From Pegoplata infirma (taxonomy: Eukaryota; Arthropoda; Insecta; Diptera; Anthomyiidae), in the NCBI GenBank assembly GCA_963921195.1, contig OY992539.1, forward strand, positions 210,866,035 to 210,930,034: 64,000 bases of DNA, given 5' to 3'. The notes beneath the pieces were generated by a model that worked only from the letters and a program-made list of their open reading frames with translations, did no database searches and was not told the origin of the DNA. Shown here one piece after another: positions 1 to 10,237 of the stretch (position 1 is the first letter of the stretch; every line of letters begins with the position of its first letter). A program made the translations under genes and the position numbers.

Positions 1-600
1 TTGCAATAAATTGAAATATGTAAAAAAAACTGAAAGGTGCAATTTATTTTTTTGGACGATGATATTTAAAAAAATGTATATTTACTTTTTTTAGAACAAT
101 CAAAGATTTTTTTCGATAGGACAAGTGTTTTAGAGTCGGGGAATTTTTCTAAAGGAAAAATATCTTAGAATCGAATAATTTTACTGCAGAAAAAATATCT
201 CCTTTTTTGTAAAATGTCTTAGAAACATAGACGTTTTCTATAGAAAATATCAGGAAATATCAAACAATATCAGAAATATATGAAAATGTTTCTAAAAGGA
301 AACATAGAGTTTTTCTATAGGAAATATCAAGAAATATAAAAAAATATCAGAAATATCCGAAAATTTTTCTAAAAGGACTTTTTAATAGAAAACATTTTAC
401 AGAATCTAGGACTTTTTATAAATTTTTTTCCAAAATTTGTAAATATTTATGTAGAGAATTTTTCTAAGAAGAAAATATCTCAGAGTTAAGTACGACTTTT
501 TCTTTCAGAAACATGTCTTGAAATCTGACTAACGTAGAAAAAATGTCTCAAAATCTGAAAATTTTTTAACAGAACTTTGACTGTGTTGTTTATTTCAAAA
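1..600. repeat. Diverged satellite-like AT-rich tract
   Basis: There is no gene here. Phrases such as AAATATCTTAGAATC, AATGTCTTAGAAAC and AAATGTCTCAAAATCTG recur every few tens of bases and match the 35-bp satellite unit at 10.2-13.2 kb with many changes. I read it as an old, decayed stretch of the same family; spacing is irregular, so it is not a clean array. Confidence 0.4.
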
Positions 601-1180
601 TTTGAATATAAAAAATTAAAAAAAAAATAAACAAATAATATTAAAGAATTGTGTAAAACATAAAAAAATTTATATTTAAAGTGAATGATAGAAAACTTAC
701 CAAAAATTCACACGCAGACAGCAATCAAATTTAAATGATGACACCTACACAATATGCACTCAAATAAACAAAACACTGAAACACTTTGCAAACAAACATT
801 TAAAAAAAATTTAAATTGTATATATTTTTTATTTATTTTTGTTTGTTTATTTATTTTTTAATTTGTTTTATTAATAGACCGACAAAAAAAAGAACACTTG
901 GCAACTAACTCTATTATAGAAGGAATTTTAAAATGTTAAGGCAAAATAAAAAAAAATAAAATTTTTTAAAAAATATTAATAAAAAAGTAAACCTTTTCTT
1001 TAAATTTATTTAATTTTTGTTTTATTTGACCTTGTTTATTAAATGTTATAATAAATAAATAATCGAGCTCGAGGCCTGTATTTATTAAAACTTTTCTTTA
1101 AATTTTTTTTTATGCTTTTAAAATTTTTATTCGACCAATTTTTTGGTAGCTTTGACTGAAATATCATCAAAAGGTTAAGA
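601..1180. other. AT-rich DNA, no gene recognised
   Basis: No open frame looks coding. On the minus strand a GTAAGT donor-like site lies near 700 (plus-strand ACTTAC), preceded by less AT-rich sequence up to about 800. It could be a leader exon of a gene lying to the left, but nothing else supports that. Confidence 0.2.
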
Positions 1181-1628
1181 AAGATTACTCTAGCTCGAGG
1201 TCACATTTCCTTACAAATCATTACAATGATATTGTCAAAGTAACAATTTTCTAAAAACAATTTACAAAGTTGTTTGTTGTTCGATCGGTGTCAATAGATC
1301 ATAATTAAATTGTCAATCGTTGATGCCAAAACATAAAAGGCAAGTTTTTAAGATGTCAATTATATTTGTTTGAGGAGTTAAAACTACAAATTTAGTTTTT
1401 TAGATGTGATTTATTTTTAAGTTTAACTTACCAATCCCGATTAGTTAAAGTGTGAAAATTTGGCGCACTTCATTGGAAAAATATTTAAAAAAAAAACCCA
1501 AAACCACGATTTTGGTTCACAGATGCTGGTTTTTAAACATAAAAATTATATATTATCCAAATTGTTCTCAAAAGTTGTTAAATAATAAGTGTGGTATCTA
1601 AAAAATATTAAAAAAATAAAAAAAATAT

Positions 1629-1720
1629 AAAAACACGATTTTGGTCCGAAAATGCTGATCAGCATCTGTTGACCAAAATCGTAGATCAGCATTTTTGGAC
1701 CAAAATCGTGTTTTTACATT
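1629..1720. repeat. Hairpin with ACGATTTTGGTCC arms
   Basis: The arm ACACGATTTTGGTCC followed by GAAAATGCTGATC is matched inverted by GATCAGCATTTTTGGACC and AAAATCGTGT. Related phrases occur singly near 1500 and at 43080-43240, so it belongs to a dispersed family. Confidence 0.55.
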
Positions 1721-1786
1721 TTTTTAATATTTTTTAGATAACACACTTAACATTTTGCAACTTTTAAGACCAATTTGTATCAAAAA

Positions 1787-2604
1787 TTTTTTCTATGTTT
1801 TGGATTTTTTGAAATATTTTTCCAATAAAGTACGCAAAATTTCCGAATTTTTGAGCCGGATTTGGTCAAAAAATTCTGACATTATTTTGATCGAAAAACG
1901 CACAGAAAAAAATAAAAAAAAAAAATAAAAAATAAATTATTTGAGTAAATTTTTAATACTATTGAGTAAAAAATTACTCAATTTTGCACAAGTAAACGAT
2001 TTAATAATATTGAGTTAACTTTTAATAAAAAAAATATTAAATGCTTACTAAAAAAATTTTAGTAAATTTTTAATTGATACAATTTTATTTATTTCATTTT
2101 AATAAAAACTAACCAAGCCCTCTGGGTCATATGAGGCATTCCACACTAAATGTCCAGCGAAAAAAAAACATGTGTACCGTAAACTTCTGAATAGATTTTT
2201 TCTATGTTTTGGATTTTTTGAAATATTTTTCCAATAAAGTACGCAAAATTTCCGAATTTTTGAGCCGGATTTGGTCAAAAAATTCTGACATTATTTTGAT
2301 CGAAAAACGCACAGAAAAAAATAAAAAAAAAAAATAAAAAATAAATTATTTGAGTAAATTTTTAATACTATTGAGTAAAAAATTACTCAATTTTGCACAA
2401 GTAAACGATTCAATAATATTGAGTTAACTTTTAATAAAAAAAATATTAAATGCTTACTAAAAAAATTTTAGTAAATTTTTAATTGATACAATTTTATTTA
2501 TTTCATTTTAATAAAAACTAACCAAGCCCTCTGGGTCATATGAGGCATTCCACACTAAATGTCCAGCGAAAAAAAAACATGTGTACCGTAAACTTCTGAA
2601 TAGG
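1787..2604. repeat. 409-bp near-perfect tandem duplication
   Basis: Two head-to-tail copies, about 1787-2195 and 2196-2604, begin with TTTTTTCTATGTTTTGG and end in the first part of a foldback terminus (TGAGGCATTCCACAC). I saw one substitution (T against C in the phrase AACGATTYAATA). It is either a recent tandem duplication or an assembly artefact. The second copy runs into the full foldback element. Confidence 0.8.
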
Positions 2605-3659
2605 TTGTATGGATAGCCTTATATGGAACTTAGAAAATTGCGTTTTTGGTTTTTCAATTATTAAAAACTGCCTAAGCCCAGTTGTGGTCAAATATTGGAA
2701 AAATGGTAAAATTTGTGTCGAGTTGCCTTGATTAAATATTTATCACATTAAAACAGAATGCACCACAATCTCAAAAATTTACATTCTTATATAGTTTTGT
2801 ATGGGCTATCGATTTTTTTTTTTTTTTTTTTTGAAAAATTTTCAGAACCCGTTCTGAAATTTTTCATTTTTTAAAAAAGTCAATTTATCAAAAATATGAC
2901 CACTTTTTTTAATTTTTTTTTTAAGTTTAGATGTTTGTCCATCCACACAAAAAAATTCAGAAACGCGTTTTTCGTTTTTTTCGAAACGAAATTTCTTGTT
3001 TCAACAGAGCGTATGAGTAATATTTATGCAATTAATAATGCTCATTCGCAACGTTAAAACAAGAAAATACAAGCAAATTACAAAATTGTTATGAACAGAG
3101 ACTGGAACTTCATAATTTGTTGATTCGAAAAGATATCATATGCTCTCAGACTAACAAGAAAAAACATTAATTTGCATGAAGTTCCAGTCTCTGGTTATGA
3201 AATTTAAAATTCAAATGCGATTTTCTCGATAAAAACCAAAAACGCGTTTCTGAATTTTTTGCGTGGATGGACAAACATCAAAATTTTAAAAAAAAAAAAT
3301 TAAAAAAAAGTGGCCGGATTTTTGATAAATTGACTTTTTTAAAAAATGGAAAATTTCAGAACGGGTTCTGAAAATTTTTCAAAGAAAAATTTAATCGATA
3401 CAAAACTATATAAGAATGTAAATTTTTGAGATTGTGGTGCATTCCGTTTTAATGTGATAAATATTTTATCAAGGCAACTCGCCACAAATTTGACCATTTT
3501 TCCAATATCTGACCACGCCTTCTAAGCCCAGTTTTTGAAAATTTGAAAAACCAAAAACGCAATTTTCTTAGTTCCATATAGGGCTATCCAAACAACCTAT
3601 TCAGAAATTTACAGGACACATGTTTTTCTGTAGCGGGACATTTGGTGTGGAATGCCTCA
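2541..3659. mobile_element. Foldback element, family B, copy 1
   Basis: A giant imperfect palindrome. It begins TGAGGCATTCCACAC and ends with the complement, GTGTGGAATGCCTCA. The arms, several hundred bases each, share phrases such as AAAACGCAATTTTC and AACGGAATGCACCAC in opposite orientation. It encodes nothing recognisable. A 98-bp hAT-type MITE interrupts one arm. Other copies are at 5380 and 14077. No clear target duplication was seen, so the superfamily is unknown. Confidence 0.7.
3096..3193. mobile_element. 98-bp hAT-type MITE in foldback B
   Basis: The termini are CAGAGACTGGAACTTCAT and its inverse. They are flanked by the 8-bp direct repeat GTTATGAA at 3088-3095 and 3194-3201. The uninterrupted sequence (AATTGTTATGAAAT) is present in the family B copy near 5960, which confirms the boundaries. 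An 8-bp duplication with CA/TG ends fits hAT. It is too short to code for anything. Confidence 0.8.
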
Positions 3660-4389
3660 AATATGTAGCAAGCAAACTTAAATTAAAACTTTACCTAAAA
3701 TTTTTTCGATTTTTTTAGGTAACTTTGTAATTGTGTCAAGTAAAAATTAAGTCAAAATTTATCAATTTATTTTTTTAAAAAGTTTAAAAAAGTTAAACTA
3801 ATTAAAAACAATGATTTTTTCAAACTTTACCAAATATGTATATGTCTTAAAGAGATAGGAGAATTTCATGAAGATAATTTCAAACTTTCATATTCATATA
3901 CAAAAAACTATAAACTAAATGAGAATTCAAAACACCAAGAGAATAAGAAAAATAAAAAAATATTAAATTTGTATGAAATTATTGACAGAATTTTTTATTT
4001 TTTTTTTTTTGAGTAAATTTTTAATTGTGTCAATTAAAAAAATACTCATTTTTTTTAACAAGTGATTACTTGTTTTTCTAAATATTATTTTCTATGCGTA
4101 ATTTTTTCCAACTTTTAAGGCTGAATGCCGACTGAAGAAGACATTGCGAAATGTTTTTATAAATTTTTCCACAATCAGCTTTAACGTGGCCATTATTTAG
4201 CAGGTATTACGCCATGAAATTCGAAAATTTAAATTTTACGGGATGCCCTAATCATCATAATGATTTGTAAAGAAGTGTGACCATTTTCTAAAAATATTTA
4301 CAGTTTTTTTTTAAATATTTATAATTTTTTTAAATATTTATAATTATTGTAAAAAAGTATTATTGATTTTTTTTTTAATATTTATAACA
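3660..4389. other. AT-rich DNA between foldback elements
   Basis: Apparent continuation of the repeat interrupted by the foldback: GAGTAAATTTTTAAT phrases occur on both sides (about 1950 and 4010). No coding potential was seen. Confidence 0.25.
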
Positions 4390-5015
4390 CCGTCCGACAG
4401 CCAATATTAAACATGAACCGGATGATATACGTCTGAAAGTAGAGATCATATGAGGTAAAATTGCATTTACAGTTTTTCATTACGTGATCCTATTCCGTTT
4501 AAAAGGATTGCAAAGCTTTAAAGGATACATTTTGTAAAATATTTTTGAAATATTTTGACTTGTCATATAAATGACACTGGTGATGACAAATGAAAGAGGA
4601 GGGTCTCTTCAAATTTTTTCCATTTTTTTATTTTGCCATATCAGATTAAAAGGATGTGAATAAAATCAACTTTATCGAAATGTTTTGTTGAAAAATTTGA
4701 ATAATATTAAAAGGATACGTTTTTAAAAAGACAAAACTTACCTTCTTTTTCCTGATATGTAAAAATATTAAAATAGAAAAATTAGGGGAGATCCTGCTCT
4801 TTCATTTGCTATCACTAGTGGCATACTAGGACAAGTACAAATGTTAAAAAAATATTTTATAAAATTTAATCCTCCAAAACTTTGAAGTCCTTTTAAAAGG
4901 AAACAGGATCACCAAATGAAAAACTGTAAATGCATTTTTACTACATTTAGTCTCTAGTTTCAAACGTATATTATCCAGTTCGTGTTTAACAACTTTTTTC
5001 AATTTTTGTCGGATG
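4390..5015. mobile_element. Foldback element, family F, copy 1
   Basis: The left end is CACCGTCCGACAGCC, followed by AAACATGAACCGGATGATAT. The right end contains the inverted counterpart (ATATTATCCAGTTCGTGTTT, then TTTTTGTCGGATG). The complementarity continues inward through ACAAATGAAAGAGGAG and CTCTTTCATTTGCTATC, so the whole unit can fold on itself. A second copy is at 17729-18336. It has no open frame and no clear target duplication. Confidence 0.65.
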
Positions 5016-5379
5016 ACAAGTCTTTAAAAAAAACATTTATAATTTTTTGATATTATTTTTAATTTTTTTTAAATATTTCCGAATAAAAAAGATTATATAT
5101 AAATATTTTTTATATTTAAAAAAAAATAATATGTATTTATAAATTTTTGAAAAATATTTTTAAATTATTTATAAAATTTTGTTTATGATTTTTAAAAATT
5201 TAAAACTTTTGTTTAAATATTCAATTATTTTGGATAAAGTGCACTTTACGAGGCACACAAAATGTTTAAGAAAAAAATATGTCACTCTTTTAAGAAATAT
5301 TTTTTTTAAAAAAACTGAAATTACAATTATAGGTCTGGAGCACGTGGGTCCCCCGTGACGCCCTACCCACCCTCATATA

Positions 5380-6399
5380 TGAGGCATTCCACACCAAATG
5401 TCCCGCTACAGAAAAACATGTGTCCCGTAAATTTCTGAATAGGTTGTTTGGATAGCCCTATATGGAACTAAGAAAATTGCGTTTTTGGTTTTTCTAATTT
5501 TCAAAAACTGGGCTTAGAAGGCGTGGTCAAATATTGGAAAAATGGTCAAACTTGTGGCGAGTTGCCTTGATTAAATATTTATCACATTAAAACGGAATGC
5601 ACCACAATCTCAAAAATTAACATTCTTATATAGTTTTGTATGGGCTATCGAATAAAATTTTTTTCTTTGGAAAATTTTCAGAACCCGTTCTGAAATTTTC
5701 CATTTTTTAAAAAAGTCAATTTATCAAAAATTCGGCCACTTTTTTTTCTTTTTTTTAATTTTTTTTTTAAGTTTAGATGTTTGTCCATCCACATAAAAAA
5801 TTTTTAGAAACGCGTTTTTCGTTTTCTTCGAGAAAATTGCATTTGAATTTTAGTAATTTGCTTGTATTTTCTCGTTTCAAAAGAGCGTATGAGGAATATT
5901 TATGCAATTAATATAACTCATTCGCAACGTTAAAACAAGAAAATACAAGCAAATTACAAAATTGTTATGAAATATAAAATTCAAATGCGATTTTCTCGAA
6001 AAAAACGAAAAATGGTTTTCTGATTTTTTTGTGTGGATGGACAAACATCTAAACTTAAAAAAAAATGGCCGGATTTTTGATAAATTTACTTTTTTAAAAA
6101 ATGGAAAATTTCAGAACGGGTTCTGAAAATTTTCCAAAAATAAAAATTTTAATCGATAGCCCATACAAAACTATATAAGAATGTAAATTTTTTACATTGT
6201 GGTGCATTCCGTTTTAATGTGATAAATATTTATTCAAGGCCACTTGCCATAAATTTTACCATTTTTCCAATATTTGACCACGCCTCCTAAGCCCAGTTTT
6301 TGAAAAATTTAAAAACCAAAAACGCAATTTTCTAAGTTCCATATAGGGCTATCCATACAAGCTATTCAGAAGTTTACGGTACACGTGTTTTATTTCGCT
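5380..6399. mobile_element. Foldback element, family B, copy 2
   Basis: It starts TGAGGCATTCCACAC like copy 1 and folds around about 5900. The right arm stops at GTTTTATTTCGCT, about 25 bp short of the expected terminus, so this end is truncated. No gene inside. Confidence 0.65.
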
Positions 6400-6655
6400 C
6401 AAATTTAAGACGATTGGTTCACGATTGCAAGTATGCATTTTGTTTATGTATTAGGTCAATATGGTGCCCACTAGGTCTATTTTAGTATTTTTTTAACACA
6501 TAAAAAATTAAACGCGTAAATCGTGCTATCCAAAAAATACTTTATTTTGCGGAACAGTTGGGGGATCTTGTCCACAGACGTCTAAGGGATGGAGTTTGTA
6601 ATCAATAAGACCGGCCAAAGGTCGGCAACGCAGAAAAACTTTGTTTTAATTTAAC
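6400..6655. other. Spacer, no gene recognised
   Basis: Unassigned sequence between the foldback and the TA-target MITE, with a short hairpin (GACCGGCCAAAGGTC) at about 6609. Nothing else was recognised. Confidence 0.3.
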
Positions 6656-6657
6656 TA

Positions 6658-6976
6658 CACACAGAAAACAAATTTGCTAATTTCCAACTGAAATTAAGTT
6701 GTTGCAGCAAAAATGCGGTTGCTGCATTTGTATTACCGTTGTAGGTTGTAAGTGGCTGCTGACGTTTTTACGTCAACACACGTAGACTCTGAGGTCCATT
6801 GTGATTACCGTTGTAACCACTAAATATCAGTAGTAACAACTAAATTTTGTTAATACAACTGTCTTTTAATTGAAACAACTACAAAAATAGTTTGCCAGAG
6901 CGAAATTTAGTAGCAGCAACCGAATTTTGAGTTGATGCAACTGAAAAATTCAGTTGGAAATTTATTTTTCTCTGTG
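6658..6976. mobile_element. 319-bp TA-target MITE (Tc1/mariner-like)
   Basis: The termini CACACAGAAAACAAATTT and the inverse of CACAGAGAAAAATAAATTT lie between TA dinucleotides at 6656-6657 and 6977-6978. Subterminal AATTTCCAACTGAA is also inverted at both ends. The interior has repeated GTTGCTGC/GTTGTTGCAGC motifs. A phrase from inside it (TTTACGTCAACACACGTAGA) has a relative at about 49640. No transposase. Confidence 0.65.
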
Positions 6977-7289
6977 TATCTTTACCAGGGGTCTTAGGAC
7001 CCAAAAGGGCCCAGGGGCACCAGCCCCCTAAATTTTAATTTCGTTTACTTCTTTATTTATTCTAAAGCATAGTACTCTGTTCGATTTCACGGGAAAAAAT
7101 CGGTCAAACTCCATATAAAAAATAAATTTTGGCAACGCGAGGAATTATAGGGAAATTGTTAAAAATGTTTTCACGCATTTTTATTTCTTTCTTATAATTT
7201 TCAAAAGTTGTTAATTTTTAAATGTTTTATTGCGATTTGAGGCGTTTAAATTTTAAGTGAAATTTTCACGGTAAAAAACAGAGTACTTA

Positions 7290-7886
7290 CAAGGGAAGTC
7301 TCCCTAGTGTCACCCGCGGATTTTTATGGAATTGGTTTTATTTTGTAGATCAGAAAAAATAAAGGGACACGTATTTTTTTTAGCGGCCCAAATTCATATT
7401 TAGGGGGTAAAAAGGATGGGGGAAGACAAGGCCATTCTTCAGTTTTTTTCGTTTATCTCCTATATTATGCAAAGAAACCTAGTCATGTTACATACCAAAT
7501 GAAAGGTCTTTGAAAAACCTATCTACGTGTGCTAAGCACGTGTCCAAACATGCACATCTTTTCGTCATATTGAGTAAAGTACCAAAATTAAAGGATATTT
7601 TTGTTAATAAGTCAAAAAATATTAACTTCTTTGGCCCGTTGTTAGCATTACGAGATAGGTATTTTTAATACCTTTATTCTGATACTACACATTCCTATAT
7701 TAATTTTGTTTAAATAGGCGTAAATCGTAAAAAACTGAAAAAGGTCAATTTCCTTCCATATAAATCGACCCCCCCTAAAAACGAGTTTGGGCCGCTAAAA
7801 AAATACGTGTCGAATTAATTTTCGTTCTTAACAACATATCCAAATTTCATGAAGATCGGAGGGTGACACCAGGACGACTTCCCTTG
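7290..7886. mobile_element. Long-inverted-repeat MITE, family C, copy 1
   Basis: The termini are CAAGGGAAGTCTCCCTAGTG and its approximate inverse (GGTGACACCAGGACGACTTC then CCTTG). They are flanked by TTA at 7287-7289 and 7887-7889. Inverted homology continues inward (GACACGTATTTTTTTTAGCG against GCTAAAAAAATACGTGTCG). A 3-bp TTA duplication suggests a PIF/Harbinger-type mechanism. The second copy is at 19956-20566. Confidence 0.75.
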
Positions 7887-7949
7887 TTAGCTTAAATCGG
7901 ATGGCATATTTTTTTAATTTTATTGTGCCCCGTAAAGTGCACTTTAGGC

Positions 7950-9340
7950 AAAAATTTTATATTTTTTTTGATAAAATTTTTATTTCTTTAAAAACAAATT
8001 CTCTTTAAGCTTTTATTGACTTAAATGTTTGTTGTTATTATTATATTTTCTTGAATATTTATTTTGAGTTTTTTTTTTGTTGTTCTTTACATTGCTCTAA
8101 AAACCATTAATAAAACAAACACAAAATTGTTAAACTTAAATAAACCTTTAAAAAAAAAAAGAAAATTATATTTCTTTTGCAATCAAAATAAACTAAAAAT
8201 AATTTATATAAACAGCCACTGACCGACCAACCGGCAAATTAAGAAAACAAACACTTTTTTCTTCTAATTTTTTTTGTTTAAATCAATTTTTGTACCTTCA
8301 ATCACTTTTTTTTTATTCAATATTTGCCATGATTTAGTAAATAAAAAGACATTGACAAAAACGCCTCCGTTATTACAAAAAAAAAACCTTTAACTATTGG
8401 CAATTTTTTGTTGTTATTATTTTGTTAGTTTTTTTTTTTGTTATTTATACACAAAGTCATAAATAAACAAATGAAATAACACGTTGTTATAAAAATCGTT
8501 TTGCACAAAAACAAAAGAAAATTCTTTCATTGACACATTTGTATTTTTTAAGTATTTTTTTCTACACAATTTCTTTTTTTATTCCGTTATTTAAAAATTA
8601 CACAACCGTTTCATTAAACGTTTAGTGGAAAACTGAATTTCTTTCAGTTCTGTTTTAGACCATAAACACGCGATAGTGTGTGTATGAATTTAAATGGAAA
8701 AAGCAACAAAAAAAAACATCAAATATTTTCTTCTTTTAGTTGGTTAACTGCCGTTAGATTTTTTGCAAGTGTCGCCTTTTTGAACACTGTGTGTTTGTGT
8801 GAAAAAATTAAAACATATGATTTTTGTTTTGGTATAAGACCAACAACAACAACAAGACACATCCACATTTACCGTTATAAAATTATCTTATACCACGAAG
8901 TAGTATAAGAAGGCTGCTGTATGAAAACGATTTAATAACAGTGTAAACGAATGTTAATACTTAACAGTTTGAAATAAAATTAACATTAATGTTATTTGTT
9001 ATTAACATTATTGTTATTTTAAACATAAATGTAAAGAAAATATCATAATTAAAACAAACACCGTAAAAAACGTTAATTTCAAATAACAGAAAATTTAAAA
9101 CAAACAAATAACAAGGTAGAGAAAACTTAAAACAAACAAATAATAAGGAATTGAGCTGTGCTGTATCTTTTATACACTCTGAAGAAAAACTTTGTCGGCA
9201 AATCTGTAAAACTACTTTTAGTTTGAGAAGGGCCGCTTTAAGGTATGGCGGGGCCCTGGGCACACAAGAATTTAGGGCCCCGATGGAAAGTTTTTTTTGG
9301 TACAAATTCAACTCATGTTACCTATTTAAAGGCAAAGAAA
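7950..9340. other. AT-rich region, no gene recognised
   Basis: Short frames occur (for example 8678-8908) but are low-complexity and lack homology I recognise. From about 9150 there is a degraded family A head (CTGTGCTGTATCTTTTATAC) and a GC-rich patch near 9245 (GGCGGGGCCCTGGGC). A TCAGTTC initiator-like motif near 8646 is unsupported. Confidence 0.3.
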
Positions 9341-9342
9341 CT

Positions 9343-10149
9343 AAAACAAGTAAGAGTGTTAAATTCGACTGTGCCGAATCTTTTATACCCTCCAACATGT
9401 AAAAAAAAAATCAGGGGCGTATTTTTTTGGAGGGGCTTTGTCGGGTGCAGTGGGGGACACCCCCTTCTAGAAAAATGTTTACTAATTTATTTGTTATGAT
9501 TTTGCACTAAAGTAATACAATTTTATCATTATTTAAACTATTTTTTATATCCACGCCCTAAAAAGGGGGGGGGCGGGCAAAAAAAATAAAAAATTTTTAG
9601 TCCCTCCGATCCTAGTGCAGTACTCTGAACTTCTTGCATAAATTTGTTTCATTTGTTTAACAAAATTATAAAAAAAACCGTAAAAAAAATCGTGTTTTTC
9701 AGAGGTTGGTTTAGTTCCTCAAGGGGAAACTTTTTTCCCCCTGGTCCGATTTTACCCATTTACGAACTTAACCTGCCTAGGACCATGAGACATACGTGCC
9801 AAATTTCAGGAAGCTAGCTGTTTTTTTGGGCTGTATCGTGCCATCTACAGACAGACGGACGGACGGACATTCACAGAATGTCTTATACCCTATTCACACG
9901 TACAGTTTTAAATCGTTTTTAGCACCAATATTTTTAGCACTTTCTTTATTCTATTACAGTATATTGACAGAAAATGCTAAAAATAATTGCTAAAAACGGT
10001 TTAAAACTGTAAGTGTGAATAGGGTATTAAAATCTATCATAGATCAATAATATAAATACTTTATGGGGTCCCCGACCGATATTTCGATGCGTTACAAACG
10101 GAATTACAAAGTCAGTATACCCCATACTGTGGTTGGAGGGTATAAAAAG
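9343..10149 (+). mobile_element. INE-1/DINE-1-like repeat, family A, copy 1
   Basis: The head is AAACAAGTAAGAGTGTTAAA, followed by a TTCG..CGAA hairpin and TTTTATACCCTCCAAC. The tail has CAGACAGACGGACGGACGGA, TACTTTATGGGGTCC, CGATATTTCGATGCGTTACA and GGAGGGTATAAAAA. This organisation recurs at least eight times in the window. It encodes no protein. The likeness to the Drosophila INE-1 repeats (non-autonomous, Helitron-related) is from memory and untested. A 141-bp MITE interrupts it. Confidence 0.7.
9886..10026. mobile_element. 141-bp palindromic MITE in family A
   Basis: The ends TACCCTATTCACACG and CGTTTTTAGCA are matched inverted by TGCTAAAAACG and GTGTGAATAGGGTA. TTA flanks both ends (9883-9885, 10027-10029). 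Other family A copies read AATGTCTTAAAATC across the site, confirming a clean insertion with a 3-bp duplication. PIF/Harbinger-like by target; no coding capacity. Confidence 0.85.
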
Positions 10150-10237
10150 ATATTTTGAGTAGCTCGAGGTCATTTTTTTTACTTATTAAAACCATGATAT
10201 TTGTGCAAAACAATTTGGTTTTAATAAGACCTTTTTT

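Larger units (their letters stand above)
1189..4282. repeat. Outer inverted-repeat pair enclosing nested repeats
   Basis: Sequence at 1189-1232 (core GGTCACATTTCCTTAC, then AAATCATTA) recurs inverted at about 4238-4282. The interval holds a 92-bp hairpin, a tandem duplication and a large foldback element, so these arms may be the ends of an old element that later took insertions. No target duplication was identified. Confidence 0.35.
5234..7946. mobile_element. Possible 2.7-kb inverted-repeat-bounded element
   Basis: AAAGTGCACTTTACGAGGCACA near 5236 reappears inverted as TGTGCCCCGTAAAGTGCACTTT near 7925, with one mismatch over about 22 bp. Foldback B copy 2, a TA-target MITE and a long-inverted-repeat element lie between and look like later insertions. 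No target duplication was identified and no transposase frame remains. Confidence 0.4.

Noticed and set aside
8640..8700. Promoter with initiator TCAGTTC
   Set aside because: A single six-base match in AT-rich DNA with no downstream gene is not enough.
9796..9993. 65-codon plus-strand frame
   Set aside because: It crosses the junction between family A and the 141-bp MITE, so it is chance reading through two repeats.
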